8,140 nucleotides of DNA from Opitutia bacterium (GTDB lineage Bacteria > Verrucomicrobiota > Verrucomicrobiia > Opitutales > Seribacteraceae): NCBI GenBank assembly GCA_002692605.1, contig NZLE01000094.1, positions 1-8,140 of the forward strand, given 5' to 3'. Of the stretch, positions 1 through 6,989 are shown piece after piece. The position numbers and the translations under genes were made by a program. Under the pieces are notes generated by a model, which was not told the origin of the DNA, did not search any database, and was given only the letters and a program-made list of their open reading frames with translations. How positions within the stretch are numbered: position 1 is the stretch's first letter; every line of letters begins with the position of its first letter.

Positions 1-200
1 TCTAGGTCTTTCTTCCGCATCTCCCAGACCTACGCAAAAAGCATGGCCCGGGTTTTATCTAATCCGAGCATTGACGCACCCCAACGAGGTTTGAGGGAAA
101 CTTACTCCATATCGCGCTTGATCTGTCGATTGAGAATCTTCACTGTACGTTCAAAATCGACCTCGTCTGCCCTAAGGCGTTCCAAATCTCAAGATCCATA

Positions 201-1121
201 ATGGAAAAAAAATTCCCACTAAGCGCAACCTGTTCCTCCATCTGCCGAAGCGCTACCTTTCAAAGAACAATCATCGCCACCATCCTCTTGGCAGGCATCG
301 TGGTGGGGGCTCAAACCTACAAGGGGTTTGCTCTTGAACATAAAAAAATTCTGACTCTTCTGGACGGGATTATTCTTACAATTTTCGTACTGGAGGCACT
401 CATTAAGATTCTTGCCGAGGGCAATCGCCCGATCCATTACTTTAAAAACCCTTGGAACGTCTTTGACTTCACCATTGTTGCGGCTTGCCTCCTTGAGCCA
501 GTCCTACCGGTGGGAGGAACTTTTCTTCCCGTACTCCGTCTGGCAAGAATCCTTCGTGTCCTGAGACTGGTGACCGCCATACCCAAGCTTCAGGTCTTGG
601 TCAGTTGTCTGCTCAAAAGCCTGCCTTCCATGTTCTATGTGAGCATCCTGCTTTTCCTGCTCTTTTACGTGTACGGCACCATGGCGGTGTTTCTTTATGG
701 AGAGAACGATCCCATTCATTTCAGAAATTTGCAAACCTCCATGCTTTCACTGTTTCGGGTCGTCACATTGGAAGATTGGACGGACGTGATGTATGTGAAC
801 ATGTATGGATCGAACGCCTACGGTTACAGTCCCGAGGACTTGGCCATCTGGACGCCGAACTCCTCCGCATCCCCGTTGGGAGCTTCCTTGTTCTTCGTAA
901 GTTTCGTCCTGATCGGCACGATGATTGTTCTCAACCTGGTCATCGGTGTAATCATGAACAGCATGGATGAATCAAACGAAGAAATGTCCCTTCGCAAAGA
1001 AATCGAAAGACGTCGGAAGCGACCCGACCCGATTCGCGATGGCATCGACGATCTTCAGAAGCGAATGAAGGAACTTACCGATGAAATGAGCGTGATCAGA
1101 AAAATGCTCGAAAATCGCTAG
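201..1121 (+). CDS. Voltage-gated cation channel, single-domain bacterial type (Ion_trans family)
   Basis: A 306-residue inner-membrane channel subunit with the 6-helix plan of bacterial NaChBac/NavAb-type channels, which work as homotetramers. S1 is at about 22-38, S2 50-72, S3 84-104 and S4 109-124. S4 carries arginines every third residue (R113, R116, R119, R122), the voltage-sensor signature. S5 is about 134-165, the pore helix about 176-188, the selectivity filter TLEDWTD at 189-195, and S6 228-252. The tail (about 278-306) is a regular heptad coiled coil (I282, L285, M289, L292, M296, I299, L303), as used for tetramer assembly in this family. The filter is richer in acid than NaChBac (TLESWAS) and resembles the engineered calcium-selective CavAb (TLDDWSD), so calcium or mixed permeation is inferred, not shown. 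About 33 residues lie between filter and S6. The ATG has only a weak purine stretch upstream. The gene stands alone, 117 bases before leuS. Family certain; ion selectivity uncertain. Confidence 0.93.
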   Translation: MEKKFPLSATCSSICRSATFQRTIIATILLAGIVVGAQTYKGFALEHKKILTLLDGIILTIFVLEALIKILAEGNRPIHYFKNPWNVFDFTIVAACLLEPVLPVGGTFLPVLRLARILRVLRLVTAIPKLQVLVSCLLKSLPSMFYVSILLFLLFYVYGTMAVFLYGENDPIHFRNLQTSMLSLFRVVTLEDWTDVMYVNMYGSNAYGYSPEDLAIWTPNSSASPLGASLFFVSFVLIGTMIVLNLVIGVIMNSMDESNEEMSLRKEIERRRKRPDPIRDGIDDLQKRMKELTDEMSVIRKMLENR

Positions 1122-1238
1122 CTGCCAATACGGTCCAAGATCGTTCTCCCAGCGCCACGGACTTGATCCTTCAAAACGAAGAGCCTGTTTCCTTTTGCCA
1201 AGGAGTCAAAAAGGGTTCATGATTCCAACTTTTGAAAA

Positions 1239-3812
1239 ATGGCCGAAGACGAACAGGAATACGAATTTTCCACCATCGAACGAAAATGGCAGGAATATTG
1301 GGAAAACGAAAAGACTTTTCGAGCGGAGGATAAGTCTGCAAAGACCAAGTACTATGCCTTGGACATGTTCCCATACCCTTCCGGAGCCGGATTGCATATA
1401 GGACATCCCGAAGGCTACGTCGCATCCGATATTCTGGCGCGATACAAGAGGGCTTGCGGTTTTAACGTTCTTCACCCGATGGGGTGGGATGCCTTTGGTC
1501 TCCCCGCCGAGCAATATGCCATCAAGACCGGAACCCACCCGTCCGAAACCACCCAAGCGAACGTAGACAACTTTCGTAGGCAGATCAAAAGCATTGGCTT
1601 CGCCATTGATTGGGATCGCGAAATCAACACCACGGACCCCCATTATTACCAATGGACGCAATGGATTTTCCTCAAGCTTTTCCAAAGAGGCCTCGCTTAC
1701 GTGGACAAGAAACCGGTTTGGTGGTGTCCGAACCTCCGGGCGGTCTTGGCCAACGAAGAGGTGGTGGACGGAAAGTCCGAAGTCGGCGGTCACCCCGTGG
1801 AACGCAAGAACCTACGACAAGTGGTTCTGAAGATCACCGCCTATGCGGAAAAACTGCTTGCAGGTCTGGACGATTTGGATTGGCCCGATTCCACCAAGCG
1901 CCAACAGAAGGCATGGATCGGACGATCCGAAGGGGCTGAAGTTCAGTTCGCCATCGAAGGCATCGAGCAAAAACTGGTAGTCTACACCACCCGACCGGAT
2001 ACCCTATTTGGGGCAACCTATATGGTGGTGGCTCCGGAACATCCTCTTCTCGATCAACTCGTGGTTTCCGAAAAGGCCTCCGAAGTAAAAGCTTACGTCG
2101 AGGCCGCCGCCAAAAAGAGCGACTTGGACCGCACCGATCTCGCCAAAGACAAATCCGGCGTCTTTACCGGAAGTTACTGCCTCAATCCGGTGAACGGAGA
2201 AAACATTCCGGTATGGGTGGCGGATTACGTCCTCATCAGCTACGGCACCGGAGCGATCATGGCCGTGCCCGCTCATGACGAGCGGGATTTCGAATTTGCC
2301 GAAACCTACGGCATTCCCATTCAACGGGTGATCGCTCGAAGCGATGGGGATGAGGAAAAAGCAAAACTTCCCTATTCCGGTCCGGGAGTCATGGTCAACT
2401 CCGGTGAGTACGACGGAATGGATGCAGACCGGTGCAAATCCAAGATCATCAGCGAGCTCGAGACCAAGGGCCAAGGCAAGGGAGCGGTGAATTACAAGCT
2501 CAGGGACTGGATCTTCTCCCGCCAACGCTACTGGGGCGAACCGATCCCCTTGGTTTGGGTTTCTTTGGAGGATTTTGAAAAGGCGCAGGTGACCGAGGGT
2601 ATCCTTCGCAACCTTCTTCCATCCGACCCCGTCACCTCCGAACAGGATGGAACCGTCCTCTATGCCCTGCCCCTCCCCTCATCCGAACTGCCTCTCAAAC
2701 TGCCCGAGGTCGAAAACTACCAACCTGCAGGCACCGGCGAAAGCCCCTTGGCCACGATCACGGATTGGCTCGAAATTTGGTTTGATCTGGAATCCGGAAA
2801 ATCAATTTCCCGCACCGAGCCCAAACCCGAAGGCAAAAGCTGGGTGCCCGCCACCCGCGAGACCAACACCATGCCACAATGGGCCGGTTCCTGTTGGTAT
2901 CACCTCCGCTACCTGGATCCCAAAAACTCGGAAAGTCTGGTTGATCCGAAAAAGGAAGCCTATTGGGGCGGACCGGACTTTTACATCGGTGGAGCGGAGC
3001 ACGCGGTTCTCCATTTGCTTTATGCCCGATTCTGGCATCGTTTCCTTCATGACGAAAGTGTTCTCGCTCATCCCGAACCCTACGAAAAGCTTTTTCATCA
3101 GGGATTGATTCTTGGTGAGGATGGAAACAAGATGTCCAAAAGTGTGGGCAACGTGGTCAATCCGGACGTCGTCATTGATGCCTATGGAGCCGACTCGCTC
3201 CGCCTCTTCGAAATGTTCCTCGGCCCCCTGGAGGCAGTAAAGCCTTGGAGCGAAAAAGGGATTGAAGGCGTCCATCGCTTTCTTAGAAAAGTTCACCGGG
3301 AATGCCTGCGAGAGGATAAGCGCCACGATGGCGAGGAAACCGACAAGGATACCCTGCGTCTTCTTCATGAGACTATTCTCAAAGTAACCGAGGCGATTGA
3401 GGAGCTCCGCTTCAATGTTGGTATTTCGCAAATGATGATCCTGATCAATCATTTGCAAAAGTCGGAAAGCTATGCTCTCGAGACTGCCCGCTCCCTGCTT
3501 CAGTTGCTCGCCCCTTTCGCTCCCCACCTTGCCGAGGAACTCTGGGAGCGATTGGGCGGACAGCCATCCATCGTGAACCACCCATGGCCCGAGGCCCGCA
3601 AGGAACTTCTGGTCAGCGAAGAAATCACCATTGTCTTTCAGGTCAACGGTAAGTTGCGTGGCCAGGCTCAATTTGCCAAGGATGCGGACAAGGATTCGAT
3701 TCTCACCACCGCCAAGGCCGATCCCAAGGTGCAGGCCTTTCTCGAAGGCAAGGAAATCGTTAAGGAAATCTACGTGCCCGGCAAACTGGTGAATCTTGCC
3801 GTCAAAGGGTAA
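1239..3812 (+). CDS. leuS: Leucyl-tRNA synthetase (EC 6.1.1.4)
   Basis: Cytoplasmic class I synthetase that charges tRNA-Leu with leucine using ATP. It has 857 residues, the usual bacterial length, and is complete. The first signature HIGH is at 53-56 within FPYPSGAGLHIGH, and KMSKS is at 631-635. The CP1 editing domain that hydrolyses mischarged tRNA is present, with TTRPDT at 250-255 and GTGAIMAVPAHDERD at 336-350 (D347 matching the editing aspartate that binds the amino group). DWIFSRQRYWGEP at 423-435 and ETNTMPQWAGSCWY at 541-554 are conserved catalytic-core blocks. The C-terminal region has the FQVNGKLRG motif and an ending typical of the tRNA-binding domain. Only one Cys (C163, in WWCPN) remains of the zinc-knuckle cysteines found in some LeuRS. 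The usually conserved Trp after RQ in the RQWxLKIT block is Val195. ATG 1239 puts HIGH at the normal distance from the N-terminus, though no good ribosome binding site precedes it. lpxI follows after 13 bases. Confidence 0.98.
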   Translation: MAEDEQEYEFSTIERKWQEYWENEKTFRAEDKSAKTKYYALDMFPYPSGAGLHIGHPEGYVASDILARYKRACGFNVLHPMGWDAFGLPAEQYAIKTGTHPSETTQANVDNFRRQIKSIGFAIDWDREINTTDPHYYQWTQWIFLKLFQRGLAYVDKKPVWWCPNLRAVLANEEVVDGKSEVGGHPVERKNLRQVVLKITAYAEKLLAGLDDLDWPDSTKRQQKAWIGRSEGAEVQFAIEGIEQKLVVYTTRPDTLFGATYMVVAPEHPLLDQLVVSEKASEVKAYVEAAAKKSDLDRTDLAKDKSGVFTGSYCLNPVNGENIPVWVADYVLISYGTGAIMAVPAHDERDFEFAETYGIPIQRVIARSDGDEEKAKLPYSGPGVMVNSGEYDGMDADRCKSKIISELETKGQGKGAVNYKLRDWIFSRQRYWGEPIPLVWVSLEDFEKAQVTEGILRNLLPSDPVTSEQDGTVLYALPLPSSELPLKLPEVENYQPAGTGESPLATITDWLEIWFDLESGKSISRTEPKPEGKSWVPATRETNTMPQWAGSCWYHLRYLDPKNSESLVDPKKEAYWGGPDFYIGGAEHAVLHLLYARFWHRFLHDESVLAHPEPYEKLFHQGLILGEDGNKMSKSVGNVVNPDVVIDAYGADSLRLFEMFLGPLEAVKPWSEKGIEGVHRFLRKVHRECLREDKRHDGEETDKDTLRLLHETILKVTEAIEELRFNVGISQMMILINHLQKSESYALETARSLLQLLAPFAPHLAEELWERLGGQPSIVNHPWPEARKELLVSEEITIVFQVNGKLRGQAQFAKDADKDSILTTAKADPKVQAFLEGKEIVKEIYVPGKLVNLAVKG

Positions 3813-3825
3813 AAAAACTGCCCTC

Positions 3826-4668
3826 ATGTCCCGTTTCCTGCCCGATGACTTCGATTCCAGCAAATCGCTGGCCCTCATCGCAGGTAAGGGGATTTATCCG
3901 CAGTTACTCGCCGAAAGAGCGAGAAAAGCAGGCATATCTCTTCGCTTGATTGAACTCGGTGGAGAGACTTCACCCGAACTGATCGAATCCTTTGGCGAAA
4001 GCGAACGCTCCGCGGTGAAAGTCGGTCAGGTGGGAAAACTGCTCAAGGAATTGAAAAGGCTTGGCGCCAGCTACGCAGTGATGGCGGGCCGAGTCACCCC
4101 CGGTAAGCTTTTTCGGGGTCTTCATCCCGACCTCAAGGCCATCCGCATGCTTGCCGGACTGGAACGCAAGAACGCTGAAACCATTTTTGGGGCAATTGGC
4201 GAGGAAATCGAAAAGTCGGGCGTCCAACTATTGGATGCCAGAATCTTAATGGATGAGGATTTGGCGGAGGAAGGCATGTTCGTCCAAGGAAAGGAGAAGA
4301 TCGAACCAGAACACATCAAGCATGGGATCGAAATCGCCCGGGAAAATGCCCGCCTGGACGTAGGTCAGGGTGTGGTTGTGAGTCAGGGAACCGCGCTCGC
4401 GGTCGAAGCCTTTGAAGGCACCAACGCCATGCTCCAAAGAGCCGGTGAATTTCGAGCGAAAAACTGCCTTTTCGTCAAAGTGAGCAAACCCCAGCAGGAC
4501 ACTCGTTTCGACGTTCCCGTCCTTGGCCTGCACACTCTGCAGGAGATGAAGAAGGCGGGCATCGGTAACGTTGCTTTGGAATCCGGCTCGGTTCTGCTTC
4601 TGGACAAGCCACAGGTTCTTGCCAAAGCCAAGGCCTTGGGGATTGGGCTAACCAGTATTCCAAACTAG
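3826..4668 (+). CDS. lpxI: UDP-2,3-diacylglucosamine pyrophosphatase LpxI (DUF1009)
   Basis: LpxI hydrolyses UDP-2,3-diacylglucosamine to lipid X plus UMP in the Raetz lipid A pathway, replacing the unrelated LpxH in many non-enterobacterial Gram-negatives. It acts at the cytoplasmic face of the inner membrane. The protein has 280 residues, normal for the family. Visible landmarks are LALIAGKGIYPQLL at 15-28 (N-terminal nucleotide-binding domain), GQVGKLLKELKRLG at 67-80, AVMAGRVTPGKL at 84-95, VEAFEGTNAML at 193-203, and QDTRFDVPVLG at 224-234. The last contains D225, matching the catalytic aspartate region described for Caulobacter LpxI. The ending ESGSVLLLDK is typical. Position 200 is Asn where I recall Asp (EGTDAML) as usual. 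I chose ATG 3826 over an upstream TTG (3796), because the latter lies inside leuS and adds ten residues the family lacks. The gene is 13 bases after leuS, probably one transcript. No strong Shine-Dalgarno is visible. Confidence 0.94.
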   Translation: MSRFLPDDFDSSKSLALIAGKGIYPQLLAERARKAGISLRLIELGGETSPELIESFGESERSAVKVGQVGKLLKELKRLGASYAVMAGRVTPGKLFRGLHPDLKAIRMLAGLERKNAETIFGAIGEEIEKSGVQLLDARILMDEDLAEEGMFVQGKEKIEPEHIKHGIEIARENARLDVGQGVVVSQGTALAVEAFEGTNAMLQRAGEFRAKNCLFVKVSKPQQDTRFDVPVLGLHTLQEMKKAGIGNVALESGSVLLLDKPQVLAKAKALGIGLTSIPN

Positions 4669-4717
4669 CGGAATTCATTTCCTCGCTTGAGTCGTACAAA
4701 AGCTTCGACCGAAAATA

Positions 4718-5866
4718 TTGACTGAGATAGGAAGACTGTCAAAGGATCAAGATGCATTTTATGCGTTGATCGCTGAGTCCACAAGCGATCCCGAGGCCAA
4801 TCTTCTCCGGGGATTATACGCTCTCTTGGAATTCGTAGAGTTGGATCAGAGTTCGGATAACAGCCTCAAGGATTTTGCGGTTTCACTGGGAGCGGAGGAA
4901 TCCATCCGCAACTTCGTTTTGTCCGACATGTCCACCCTGGAAAATTACAACTTTGATCTCAGTGATTCCTTTCAGACCGGGGAACTGGCGGAACTGTTCG
5001 AGTACTCTCTGATTCCCGCCTTGGAATCCGCCGATGCCTATTTCTCCAAAATCGGAAGCACCCAAACAATCACCCTCTCTTCGGAAATCAACGGTAGTGA
5101 TGAGAGCATAACCGTGGATTCCGCGGACGTTTACGTGTTGCGCAGCATCGTCAACATCCTCGGTGGGCTCGCCTGTCTACAGGCTGCATTTGACTGGGAC
5201 CTCAACGCCGGACAAACCGAGGCCTTGGACAACGATCCATCCATCGAGGTCACCGCTGAGAGAATCAGGGATCTAAACACTAATTTCGGTGGCATCCGCA
5301 GTGCTTCCCTCCTCACTAAATCAAAGAATTTTCTTAAGACGGCGGTGGAAACCTACGCCTTGGCCTCCCCTCTTCTTCGGGCGAGTTCCAGGCTTGGAAC
5401 GGAGGAGCGACTGTTTTCGCTGGGAAGTGAAGACTTAAACGAAGAATCGGATTTCAAGCGAGATTTGGACGAACTTTATCTTGCTCTGCACAGCAACCAT
5501 AACCTGAGGGAGGACGGTTCGACCACGGACACTCTTTCCCTTTCCAACTTCTTCGCCGGACAAGTCGACATCCCCACTCTGCTTCCCGAATTGGTCGGGG
5601 ATCAATTCGAGACCGATCAAGTTTCCGACCCTACGCTTGGCGGACTCTTTCCGAATTGGGACCAAGCTCGAATCTCCGCCCTGATGCTGGATGTCGAATT
5701 GAGCATCCCTCAACCGAAGGGCTGGATGCGGTTCGATTCCTATCCATGGGTTTATTCCAACGAGGAAAACAGCTGGATTTATCTTATGTCCTACGACAGT
5801 AAACTGATGCATTACAGCGTGAAGCGAAATGCCTGGCTGGAAATGTCCGCAACGGGCAATGAATAA
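4718..5866 (+). CDS. Uncharacterised protein, probably from an exported family, apparently lacking its signal peptide
   Basis: A 382-residue acidic, largely helical protein of unknown function. The N-terminal part (about 1-110) reads like a helical-repeat segment, with SDPEANLLRGLYALLEF at 23-39. The middle (115-260) alternates strand-like and helical stretches. The C-terminus (335-376) is rich in aromatics: GWMRF, YPWVYS, SWIYL, NAWLEM. As I recall, such short Trp/Tyr motifs end many secreted proteins of Verrucomicrobiota, and relatives of the body usually begin with a signal peptide. Here none is visible. The only in-frame start before residue 71 is TTG 4718, an in-frame stop lies at 4688-4690, and no Shine-Dalgarno is visible. 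lpxI ends only 49 bases upstream, so the original 5' end may be lost. Reading frame and codon pattern over the rest look intact. It could be a functional cytoplasmic version, a 5'-truncated gene, or a gene with a start I cannot identify. Coding certain; function unknown. Confidence 0.75.
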   Translation: MTEIGRLSKDQDAFYALIAESTSDPEANLLRGLYALLEFVELDQSSDNSLKDFAVSLGAEESIRNFVLSDMSTLENYNFDLSDSFQTGELAELFEYSLIPALESADAYFSKIGSTQTITLSSEINGSDESITVDSADVYVLRSIVNILGGLACLQAAFDWDLNAGQTEALDNDPSIEVTAERIRDLNTNFGGIRSASLLTKSKNFLKTAVETYALASPLLRASSRLGTEERLFSLGSEDLNEESDFKRDLDELYLALHSNHNLREDGSTTDTLSLSNFFAGQVDIPTLLPELVGDQFETDQVSDPTLGGLFPNWDQARISALMLDVELSIPQPKGWMRFDSYPWVYSNEENSWIYLMSYDSKLMHYSVKRNAWLEMSATGNE

Positions 5867-5869
5867 AGT

Positions 5870-6053
5870 GACTTCTGCCTCCGCCGTGCATCGCGGTCAT
5901 CGGTTATATGACCTTGTTAGGTCCAGGTGGGTACCCTCGCAGCGCCTTTAGTCTTCCGATTTACGGCCTGACTGCAAACGATTGTCGATGGATTCCCTTA
6001 AGTAATGGAGTAAGGAAAAAAACCGAAGAAACTTCTCGAACGATGCAGAAGTC
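5870..6053 (-). ncRNA. ssrS: Candidate 6S RNA (regulator of housekeeping RNA polymerase)
   Basis: Read on the minus strand, this 184-nt stretch folds like 6S RNA, which binds sigma70-type RNA polymerase by mimicking an open promoter. A perfect 9-bp inverted repeat closes it (GACTTCTGC, 6045-6053 with 5870-5878), extended by ATCG/CGAT (6041-6044 with 5890-5893). A second stem pairs 6021-6029 with 5897-5905 (8 pairs, one mismatch). Then comes a pyrimidine-rich 5' bubble strand opposite a 3' bubble strand holding the hairpin GACCT-AACA-AGGTC (5910-5923). The apical arm pairs 5990-5997 with 5929-5936 (one A-A mismatch) and 5972-5977 with 5937-5942. Two G-U pairs (U at 5992 and 5976) would be C-A clashes on the other strand, favouring the minus strand. 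The segment CCCACCTGG (5923-5931) recalls 3' bubble sequence of 6S RNAs I remember. Length matches the roughly 180-190 nt usual for 6S. Structure is by hand; no covariance search was possible. Confidence 0.68.
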
Positions 6054-6058
6054 GAAAG

Positions 6059-6089
6059 ATTACACTAGCAGATTGCACCCTGAGGTCAA
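6059..6089 (-). promoter_or_regulatory. Putative sigma70-type promoter of the 6S RNA candidate
   Basis: On the minus strand, TTGACC (6084-6089, five of six to the -35 consensus) is followed after 19 bases by TGTAAT (6059-6064, five of six to the -10 consensus). The expected start, about 6-7 bases on, falls at about 6052-6053, exactly where the closing stem of the 184-nt RNA begins. The spacer is two bases longer than ideal. The -35 box overlaps the stop codon (6086-6088) of the upstream minus-strand gene. Confidence 0.55.
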
Positions 6090-6892
6090 GCGGGAGTTAA
6101 GCTCTGGGACGGTTCGGAAAGAGTATGCCTGATCATGCTCGTCCCCCTGGAATAAACCAAGTCGTGCTTGGTGCCGAGCTTGGGATTATCCTCCAGGAAC
6201 TTCAAGAGCTCCGGCTCCCTCACTTCGACTTCGCGGACCAGAAGATATTTTGAGGAATAATCCTCCAGAATCCCGGATTCCTTGATGAGACCGTTGGAAG
6301 TTTTTCTCTCAACGACAATCGGATGACCCCTGTATTTTTCCAGAACCGGCTCCCAGGCATTGGGAACAAGCTCGGTCAAACCGGCCTGCATTTCGCTCAT
6401 GCGCTTATCGGAATTCTTTACTTTTGAAAACGAAGAATCCTTGGTGATTGCTCCAAGAATCGCTTGAGCGGCTTGCCCAAAGGCATCGCGGAGCATGTTA
6501 TAGAAATTCAAGGCAGAGCGCCATCCACGGTCCGTCATTGAGGGTCTGCGAATTCTTTGCAGTTCTCTTTCCCAGGTTACGCCCAAGCGCGTGTCCGGAG
6601 GGGGAGCGGGTCGCAGGAAATAGGGAATTTGTCCAACTTCGTTGGGATGAAGCACCAGAGAATTGACGGAACCGCATGGCTCCTTCTTGGCTTCGTAAAA
6701 AGTCAGTTCGATTCCTTGGGCAAAGACCTTCAACCTTCCGCTTTCCCATTTTCCCGTCGAAGTGGGGAGGATTATTTTTGATCCCTCGAATTTCTTAAGG
6801 CAATGATCCCGAGTCCTCCTCTTCAACGCCGTTCCCATGAGGGCAGAGACGAAAAGCAAAAGCAAGGGCAACCAGAATGCAAGCGTGTCCAT
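6086..6892 (-). CDS. Uncharacterised membrane-anchored protein (one N-terminal helix)
   Basis: A 268-residue protein of unknown function. Residues 3-22 form one hydrophobic helix (LAFWLPLLLLFVSALMG) followed by basic KRRTRDHCLKKF, which by the positive-inside rule suggests a signal anchor with the body on the cytoplasmic side. The body has strand-rich stretches (53-66, LKVFAQGIELTF), a helical middle (126-150, RSALNFYNMLRDAFGQAAQAILGAI), then PNAWEPVLEKYRGHPIVVE (177-195) and a beta-like C-terminal part (203-257). It resembles single-helix proteins of unknown function I recall from Planctomycetota and Verrucomicrobiota, but I cannot name a domain. ATG 6892 was chosen because it starts right before the helix. 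A TTG at 6937 would add 15 residues (GSFFAKFSLSCYLS) and no clear ribosome binding site marks either. The gene is divergent from the lipoprotein gene and ends 33 bases before the 6S RNA candidate on the same strand. Confidence 0.85.
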   Translation of the reverse strand: MDTLAFWLPLLLLFVSALMGTALKRRTRDHCLKKFEGSKIILPTSTGKWESGRLKVFAQGIELTFYEAKKEPCGSVNSLVLHPNEVGQIPYFLRPAPPPDTRLGVTWERELQRIRRPSMTDRGWRSALNFYNMLRDAFGQAAQAILGAITKDSSFSKVKNSDKRMSEMQAGLTELVPNAWEPVLEKYRGHPIVVERKTSNGLIKESGILEDYSSKYLLVREVEVREPELLKFLEDNPKLGTKHDLVYSRGTSMIRHTLSEPSQSLTPA

Positions 6893-6948
6893 CGATAGAT
6901 AGCAACTTAGGGAGAATTTTGCAAAGAACGAGCCCAATGTTTAAGGAC

Positions 6949-6975
6949 TTGCAAGTTTGCGCTTTGCTTGTTTGC
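6949..6975. repeat. Iterated TTGC motif in the divergent intergenic region
   Basis: TTGC occurs at 6949, 6957, 6964 and 6972, a spacing of 8, 7 and 8 bases, between the divergent genes at 6086-6892 and 6990-7991. A further copy lies in a near-palindrome (TTTTGCAAAG) at 6918-6927. Regular spacing could mark an operator, but the motif is only four bases long and chance is a real alternative. I find no convincing -35/-10 pair for either gene in the 97 bases. Confidence 0.2.
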
Positions 6976-6977
6976 AT

Positions 6978-6982
6978 AAGGA
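6978..6982 (+). promoter_or_regulatory. Shine-Dalgarno AAGGA deciding the lipoprotein start
   Basis: AAGGA lies seven bases before TTG 6990, ideal spacing for initiation there. It would be inside the coding sequence if TTG 6957 were used, and is too far (16 bases) from TTG 6999. It is the best ribosome binding site in the window. Confidence 0.5.
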
Positions 6983-6989
6983 TTCCCCT

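Noticed and set aside
3..32. Inverted repeat TAGGTCT/AGACCTA near the window edge
   Set aside because: It is a seven-pair stem with a 16-base loop and no T tract; too weak and too close to the edge to interpret.
102..185. Minus-strand 27-residue frame starting at TTG with a charged, helical product, and a 19-residue ATG frame beside it at 199
   Set aside because: They could be a frameshifted remnant of a small gene, but they are too short, have no ribosome binding site, and there is no recognisable homology.
1122..1238. Leader of leuS examined for a T-box riboswitch or a terminator
   Set aside because: I find no T-box consensus, no stable hairpin with a T run, and no good promoter boxes.
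5895..5913. Plus-strand hairpin GGTCAT/ATGACC as terminator of the 4718-5866 gene
   Set aside because: It is six pairs with no T tract, and it competes with the better-supported RNA structure.
6016..6052. Possible rho-independent terminator of the 6086-6892 gene: ACTTCT/AGAAGT stem and a run of seven Ts on the minus strand
   Set aside because: The stem is AT-rich with a 10-base loop and nine bases separate it from the T run. The same bases fit the 6S fold better, though this remains the main competing explanation for the segment.
5908..6132. Plus-strand 74-residue open frame
   Set aside because: It has no ribosome binding site, unlikely composition, and overlaps both the RNA candidate and the end of the 6086-6892 gene.
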